From positions 62,001-126,000 of the forward strand of contig NZ_PVTS01000004.1 of the NCBI RefSeq assembly GCF_003003035.1: DNA of 64,000 bases. Direction: 5' to 3'. Below, piece after piece: positions 59,482 through 64,000 of the stretch; within the stretch, counting starts at the first letter, position 1; every line of letters starts with the position of its first letter. The DNA is from Marinilabilia salmonicolor. Its GTDB lineage: Bacteria; Bacteroidota; Bacteroidia; Bacteroidales; Marinilabiliaceae. The position numbers and the translations under genes are program-made. The notes under the pieces were generated by a model. That model was given only the letters and a program-made list of their open reading frames with translations. It had not been told where the DNA came from and ran no database searches.

Positions 59482-60735
59482 TTACTGCAAGCTTGCAATT
59501 TTATCTCCCTGGTATTTTCCGGCAGCCAGTTTCCCTTTGATTTCAGCGAAGGCTTTAACCGTAAATTCCACATCCTCGAGTGTATGTGCGGCAGTAGGAA
59601 TCAGACGCAGCATAATTTGTCCTTTAGGAATGACGGGGTAAACAACGATGGAGCAGAAAAGATTGTAATTTTCACGCAGGTCCATGGTAAGATTGGTTGC
59701 TTCTGGTATCGTTCCGTTCAGGAACACAGGAGTAACCGGTGATTCAGTGACCCCAAGGTTGAAACCTTCTTCACGCAATCCTTTTTGGAGAGCTTTCACC
59801 ACTTTCCACAGTTGTTCTTTCAGTTCAGGACTGTTTTTCAACAATTCCAGACGCTTCAAAGCCCCGATAACCATTGGCATGGGCAATGACTTGGCGAAAA
59901 TCTGGGAGCGCATATTATAGCGCAGATATTGAATGACATCCTCCCGGCTGGCAACAAATGCACCAATTCCGGCCATTGATTTGGCAAATGTTCCGAAAAT
60001 TACATCTACCTTATCTGTAACGCCGTAATGTTCGGCGACTCCGGCTCCGGTTGTTCCCATGGTTCCAAATCCGTGGGCATCGTCAACCAAAAGGCGGAAG
60101 TCATATTTTTCTTTCAGCGCAGTGATTTTATGCAAGTGACCCAAATCTCCTGCCATTCCGAAAACACCTTCTGTGATTACAAGGATACCACCTCCTGATT
60201 CCCGGGCACGGTTGGTAGCCATTTTTAGCATTTTGTCGCATCGCTCAATGTCGTTGTGCGGGAATACAAAGCTTTTTCCTCCTTTGGCCTTATGGAGAAA
60301 AATACCATCCATAATGCAGGCGTGCGACTCGGAGTCATAAACGATGACGTCTTTGCGGGTTGCCAGGGTATCAATAATAGAAACCATCCCCTGATAACCG
60401 AAGTTGAGCAGGTAAGCATCGTCTTTACCAACGAAGTCTGCAAGTGCACTTTCCAGCTCTTCGTGTTTGCTGGTATGGCCTGACATCATACGGGCTCCCA
60501 TTGGATAACCAAGTCCCCATTCTTTAGCCGCATCAGCATCTGCTTTGCGAACTTCGGGATGATTGGCCAGGCCAAGATAGTTGTTCAGACTCCAGGTAAG
60601 AACTTCTTTTCCACGAAAAATCATGTGCGGATTTATCTCACCTTCCAGCTTTGGGAACGCGAAATAACCGTGGGCGTCTTTGCCATACTGGCCAAGTGGC
60701 CCCATGTTTTGACTTATTTTATCAAAAATATCCAC
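59482..60735 (-). CDS. Alpha-oxoamine synthase (serine palmitoyltransferase/KBL-like)
   Basis: 417 residues, PLP-dependent fold type I. LTWSLNNYLGLANHPEVRKA, VYDSESHACIMDGIFLHKAK, VDDAHGFGTMGTTGAGVAEH, IFGTFAKSMAGIGAFVASRE (PLP Lys) and QIFAKSLPMPMVIGAL are AOS-family motifs. The N-terminal MDIFDKISQNMGPLGQYG is typical of a Bacteroidota branch often annotated serine palmitoyltransferase or 2-amino-3-ketobutyrate CoA ligase; which acyl-CoA is used cannot be told here. Sphingolipid synthesis is common in the order. -7 box TACCTTTG on the minus strand at plus 60764-60771. Confidence 0.88.
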   Translation of the reverse strand: MDIFDKISQNMGPLGQYGKDAHGYFAFPKLEGEINPHMIFRGKEVLTWSLNNYLGLANHPEVRKADADAAKEWGLGYPMGARMMSGHTSKHEELESALADFVGKDDAYLLNFGYQGMVSIIDTLATRKDVIVYDSESHACIMDGIFLHKAKGGKSFVFPHNDIERCDKMLKMATNRARESGGGILVITEGVFGMAGDLGHLHKITALKEKYDFRLLVDDAHGFGTMGTTGAGVAEHYGVTDKVDVIFGTFAKSMAGIGAFVASREDVIQYLRYNMRSQIFAKSLPMPMVIGALKRLELLKNSPELKEQLWKVVKALQKGLREEGFNLGVTESPVTPVFLNGTIPEATNLTMDLRENYNLFCSIVVYPVIPKGQIMLRLIPTAAHTLEDVEFTVKAFAEIKGKLAAGKYQGDKIASLQ

Positions 60736-60919
60736 TTTACTATAGCTTTTTAGATTTTACGGGCAAAGGTAATGTTTTTTGTTTATTTTTATTGTTCCTG
60801 CTAAAGGAAGTGTATTCTTGTGTTGATTATTTCTCTGTGGCCTGGTTTTTGATATCAATGAGCAGTCATTATAGAAAAAGAAAAAACACTTCAAGAACTG
60901 TTTTTTTAAAGTAAAACCG

Positions 60920-60927
60920 TATCTTTG
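60920..60927 (+). promoter_or_regulatory. bamD -7 box
   Basis: TATCTTTG, a full match to TAnnTTTG. Transcription would begin about 65 bases before bamD. The 60736-61000 gap is otherwise AT-rich without a gene. Confidence 0.6.
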
Positions 60928-61000
60928 CACGGAATTTTGTCAATACTTGTTTTGGTTATTGAACCTGATTCAGCAAATGCACAAAAAGCGCATATTTACA

Positions 61001-61807
61001 ATGAAGAAATTGCTTTTATTATTGGCCGTTGTATTATTGGCCTCCTGTAGCGAATATCAGAAAATATTAAAAAGTACCGATTACGACCTTAAATATGAAA
61101 AGGCGTTGGAGTATTATGAGGAGGGCGATTATATGCGCGCTTCCACTCTGCTTCAGGAGCTGATTTCTGTTTTTATGGGAACTGCCCGGGCAGAAGAGGC
61201 TCATTATAAATATGCCAATTCGCTTTACAAAATGCGTGATTACATCAGTTCTGTTCATTTTTTCAGAGAATTTGTAAAAAAGTATCCAAATAGTGAATAT
61301 GCTGAAGAGTCACAATTTATGGTGGGAGCCAATTATTATCAGATGTCTCCCAAGCCACGGCTGGATCAGACAGATACTCAGAACGCCATTGAATCGCTGG
61401 AATTGTTCCTGAGCTTGTATCCGCAGAGTGAAATGGCGGACGAAGCTGTTGTTATGATCGAAGAGATGGAGGAGAAACTGGTTTATAAATCTTATTTAAG
61501 TGCTAAACTTTATTATCACCTTGGCACTTATATGGGAAACAATTACCAGTCGGCCGTAATTACCGCCCGCAACAGTCTGGATGAATTTCCCGATACCGAG
61601 CATCGTGAGGAACTGTCTTTTCTGATTCTGGATTCACTGTTTATTCAGGCAACAAACAGTGTAAAGGAAAAGGAAGAAGATCGTTTGCGTCGTACGCTGG
61701 ATGAGTATTATGCTTTCATAAATGAATTCCCCGAAAGTTCATACATGAAAGAGGCCAATAAGATTTTTGAAGATGTAACATCGATGTTAGAACCATATAA
61801 CAATTAA
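61001..61807 (+). CDS. bamD: Outer-membrane protein assembly lipoprotein BamD
   Basis: 268 residues from the ATG at 61001; upstream in-frame Met at 60977 is not needed. Lipobox VVLLASC gives Cys19. TPR-type helices: ALEYYEEGDYMRASTLLQEL, HYKYANSLYKMRDYISSVHF, FREFVKKYPNSEYAEESQFM and NAIESLELFLSLYPQSEMAD. Part of the BAM complex that folds beta-barrels. Followed after 12 bases by rpoZ, coaBC and DUF4835, a gene order I regard as conserved in Bacteroidota. Confidence 0.93.
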   Translation: MKKLLLLLAVVLLASCSEYQKILKSTDYDLKYEKALEYYEEGDYMRASTLLQELISVFMGTARAEEAHYKYANSLYKMRDYISSVHFFREFVKKYPNSEYAEESQFMVGANYYQMSPKPRLDQTDTQNAIESLELFLSLYPQSEMADEAVVMIEEMEEKLVYKSYLSAKLYYHLGTYMGNNYQSAVITARNSLDEFPDTEHREELSFLILDSLFIQATNSVKEKEEDRLRRTLDEYYAFINEFPESSYMKEANKIFEDVTSMLEPYNN

Positions 61808-61819
61808 ATTTTCATTGCA

Positions 61820-62158
61820 ATGGATTATAAAAAGTCAAATGCACCATTGAGTACTATTACCTGGGATACTCAGGAGATGTCGGCTCAAACCGGAAACATC
61901 TATGAGACGGTGATGATTATAGGTAAAAGGGCCAACCAGATTGGTGTTGAGATGAAAGAAGAGCTCAATAAAAAATTGCAGGAATTTGCTTCTTATACCG
62001 ACAACCTGGAAGAGGTGTTTGAAAACAGAGAGCAAATTGAAATCTCCAAATTTTATGAGCGTCTTCCAAAGCCTTCTCTGCTTGCTGCTCAGGAGTATGA
62101 GGAAGGAAAGATTTATTATCGTAATCCCGCCAACGATAAGGCTGAAGACGAAGAATAG
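61820..62158 (+). CDS. rpoZ: DNA-directed RNA polymerase omega subunit
   Basis: 112 residues. TGNIYETVMIIGKRANQIGV is the omega motif (usual NRYELVLVASKRARQL), with the KR-A-NQI core. Bacteroidota omega is longer than the 90-residue enterobacterial form and ends in an acidic tail, as here (NPANDKAEDEE). Small structural subunit of RNA polymerase. A terminator with stem GCTTCCCTGC/GCGGGGAAGC lies at 62175-62210. Confidence 0.88.
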   Translation: MDYKKSNAPLSTITWDTQEMSAQTGNIYETVMIIGKRANQIGVEMKEELNKKLQEFASYTDNLEEVFENREQIEISKFYERLPKPSLLAAQEYEEGKIYYRNPANDKAEDEE

Positions 62159-62174
62159 AGGATATCTCACAGAG

Positions 62175-62210
62175 GCTTCCCTGCTTTATGCGGGGAAGCT
62201 TTTGTTGTTT
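62175..62210 (+). terminator. Terminator after rpoZ
   Basis: GCTTCCCTGC (62175-62184) and GCGGGGAAGC (62190-62199) form a 10-bp stem with one G-U and a following T-rich run. Confidence 0.65.
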
Positions 62211-62260
62211 TCAGGATTGTTGAATCTGTTCTGCTTTTAAAAGAACATTAAATTCCCCGG

Positions 62261-63469
62261 ATGCTGAAAGGAAAGAAGGTTATTTTAGGTGTTACCGGCA
62301 GTATTGCTGCCTATAAATCTGTTTTGTTACTTCGCCTTTTGGTGAAAGCTGGTGCCGAAGTTCAGGTGATTATCACTCCTGCCGGCAAGGAATTTATTAC
62401 TCCGGTCACATTATCAGCCCTTTCGGGCAAAGCAGTACTCTCCGATTTTTTTGCCAATAGCGATGGCACCTGGCACAGCCATGTGGATTTGGGCTTATGG
62501 GCCGATATCATGGTCGTTGCTCCTGCAAGTGCCAATACCATGGGTAAAATGGTTAATGCCATTTGCGACAATTTGTTAATCACTACCTATCTTTCAGCCA
62601 AATGTCCTGTTCTTGTGGCTCCTGCAATGGATTTGGATATGTATGCCCATCCGGCCAATCAAAGGAATATTGAACAGTTGCGCACTTTTGGGGCTCACAT
62701 TGTGGAGCCCGGCACCGGAGAATTGGCCAGTGGTCTTGAAGGAAAAGGACGAATGGAAGACCCGGAGGTAATTGTTCAGCGAATGGAGGAAATTCTGGGC
62801 AGTCAAAAAAAAAAGACTTTGACCGGTAAGAAGGTGCTTGTTACCGCAGGTCCTACTTACGAAAATATTGATCCTGTCCGTTTTATCGGAAATTTTTCAT
62901 CCGGGAAGATGGGGTTTGCTATTGCTGAAGCCCTTGCCAACCGGGGGGCGGTGGTGCATCTGGTAGCAGGGCCGGTAGGTCTTTCGGTTTCCAATCAATT
63001 GATAGAACGAACCGATGTGGTTTCGGCAAAGGAAATGGACCAGGCCTGCCGGGAAATATTTCCGCAGTGTGATGCTGCTGTTTTTTCTGCGGCAGTGGCC
63101 GATTATTCGCCGGCCAATCTTTCTGCAGAGAAAATTAAACGAACCGGTGACGATTTGAATCTTCAACTTACACCCAATCCAGATATTGCTTCGAATATGG
63201 GGGCTCTGAAGAAAGCTCACCAGGTGACTGTTGGTTTTGCACTGGAAACTTCCAATGAAGAGGTCAATGCATTGAAGAAAATCGGGAAAAAGAATTTTGA
63301 TTTCATAGTGCTTAATTCACCGAATAACGCCGGAGAGGGCTTTATGACCGACACCAACCGAATCACAATAATTCACAAAGACCATAAAAAAGAAAATTTT
63401 CCGTTAAAGAGTAAGAAAGAGGTTGCTGAAGATATTGCTTCAGCCCTGGAAAAAATTCTTTTGAAATGA
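62261..63469 (+). CDS. coaBC: Coenzyme A biosynthesis bifunctional protein CoaBC
   Basis: 402 residues. N-terminal CoaC flavoprotein (phosphopantothenoylcysteine decarboxylase): KKVILGVTGSIAAYKSVLLL, HVDLGLWADIMVVAPASANT, and PAMDLDMYAHPA, where the family usually has PAMNxxMW. C-terminal CoaB ligase: KKVLVTAGPTYENIDPVRFI, GNFSSGKMGFAIAEALANRG, VADYSPANLSAEKIKR and LQLTPNPDIASNMG. Ends 4 bases into the next gene (ATGA overlap), so the DUF4835 gene is coupled to it. Confidence 0.96.
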   Translation: MLKGKKVILGVTGSIAAYKSVLLLRLLVKAGAEVQVIITPAGKEFITPVTLSALSGKAVLSDFFANSDGTWHSHVDLGLWADIMVVAPASANTMGKMVNAICDNLLITTYLSAKCPVLVAPAMDLDMYAHPANQRNIEQLRTFGAHIVEPGTGELASGLEGKGRMEDPEVIVQRMEEILGSQKKKTLTGKKVLVTAGPTYENIDPVRFIGNFSSGKMGFAIAEALANRGAVVHLVAGPVGLSVSNQLIERTDVVSAKEMDQACREIFPQCDAAVFSAAVADYSPANLSAEKIKRTGDDLNLQLTPNPDIASNMGALKKAHQVTVGFALETSNEEVNALKKIGKKNFDFIVLNSPNNAGEGFMTDTNRITIIHKDHKKENFPLKSKKEVAEDIASALEKILLK

Positions 63470-64000
63470 GAAAACTGATTTTTGTATTTTTCTTTTTGCT
63501 GATGCCTCTGATGAAGGTTTCCGGACAGGAGCTGCGCTGCAATGTTCAGGTAGTTGCCCCGTCCGTTCAGGGAACCAATCGCAATGTTTTTCAGACATTG
63601 CGTGAAACCATCTATGAGTTCATGAACAATCAGCAATGGACCGGTCATGTGTATGAGAATTCTGAACGTATTGAGTGTACTTTCCATTTCACCATCGATG
63701 AGGTGATTGGAGTGGATCAGTTCAGAGGATCCTTGCAAATACAGGCTCGCCGGCCGGTTTACAATTCTGCATATTCCACTACCACATTAAATCTTAAGGA
63801 TGATAATGTGGATTTCAGGTATGGTGAATATGAGCAACTTGTTTACAATAAAAACAATCTTGAATCCAATCTGGTGGCTCTTCTTGCCTATTATGCCAAT
63901 ATTGTTCTGGGGTACGATTATGATACTTTCAGTCCTGAAGGAGGAACTCCCTGGTTTGAGGAGGCTGAGCGTATTGTCGGGATGATGCAAAATGCCCGTG
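63466..64000 (+). CDS. DUF4835 family exported protein, 3' partial
   Basis: Starts in ATGA overlap with the coaBC stop and runs off the window; 178 residues visible. Signal peptide MRKLIFVFFFLLMPLMKVSG. The mature part QELRCNVQVVAPSVQGTNRN and FQTLRETIYEFMNNQQWTGH matches the DUF4835 family, which follows coaBC in many Bacteroidota. YANIVLGYDYDTFSPEGGTP is also typical. Probably periplasmic or outer-membrane associated; function unknown. Confidence 0.88.
   Translation, partial: MRKLIFVFFFLLMPLMKVSGQELRCNVQVVAPSVQGTNRNVFQTLRETIYEFMNNQQWTGHVYENSERIECTFHFTIDEVIGVDQFRGSLQIQARRPVYNSAYSTTTLNLKDDNVDFRYGEYEQLVYNKNNLESNLVALLAYYANIVLGYDYDTFSPEGGTPWFEEAERIVGMMQNAR

Overview
The window reads as chromosomal DNA of a Bacteroidota bacterium, probably a marine or saline member of the Bacteroidales/Marinilabiliales; the phylum is a firm inference, the order a tentative one. 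Evidence: gldF/gldG, a DUF4835 gene after coaBC, a Bacteroidota-type omega subunit, several promoters with the TAnnTTTG -7 box typical of the phylum, few Shine-Dalgarno sequences, many lipoproteins and LytTR/LytS signalling. A BCCT transporter with a betaine-binding protein suggests osmotic stress. No tRNA, rRNA, CRISPR array, prophage or intact insertion sequence was seen.

Layout. 1-5.2 kb: a DUF1080 glycosidase-like fragment and a hexuronate operon (LacI regulator, uxaB, uxaA). 5.3-7.2 kb: an AT-rich flippase plus acetyltransferase pair. 7.2-13 kb: TPR lipoprotein, C1 aminopeptidase, pheT. 13.6-20.6 kb: surE, membrane protein, lpxB, gldF, gldG, dnaN. 20.8-23.4 kb: nitrogen operon (porin-like protein, PII, Amt). 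23.8-27.6 kb: two acidic small proteins, a CarboxypepD_reg protein, DUF3820, aldo/keto reductase. 27.6-33.7 kb: betaine-binding protein, universal stress protein, BCCT transporter, glutamine synthetase, HAD phosphatase. 34.4-37.9 kb: XRE-cupin regulator with acyl-CoA ligase, then carboxynorspermidine decarboxylase. 38.9-47.9 kb: LytTR regulator and histidine kinase divergent from a TolC-HlyD-RND-PII-like-TetR efflux operon. 48-50.5 kb: a flavodoxin-fold oxidoreductase broken by an amber codon, a STAS-like protein, an ECF sigma factor with a membrane partner. 50.7-60.7 kb: Omp85 protein, GH3 glycosidase, AraC-type membrane regulator, carboxynorspermidine synthase, EEP protein, cobalamin adenosyltransferase, MBL hydrolase, alpha-oxoamine synthase. 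61-64 kb: bamD, rpoZ, coaBC, DUF4835.

The genes themselves belong mostly to known families. The unusual content is between them: (i) a family of stem-loop repeats at 34.1-34.4, 38.0 and 59.3 kb whose stems differ in sequence but keep pairing, one of which closes on the start codon of the XRE-cupin gene; (ii) a family of 150-250 bp elements with 15-bp terminal inverted repeats flanked by TA, one inserted exactly at the stop codon of the histidine kinase and another between gldF and gldG; (iii) composite palindromes of about 180 bp; (iv) a candidate 20-bp-spaced operator array between the LytTR/kinase pair and the efflux operon; (v) a symmetric divergent promoter at the LacI gene. The two carboxynorspermidine pathway genes lie about 17 kb apart, and the nitrogen operon sits some 10 kb from the glutamine synthetase gene.
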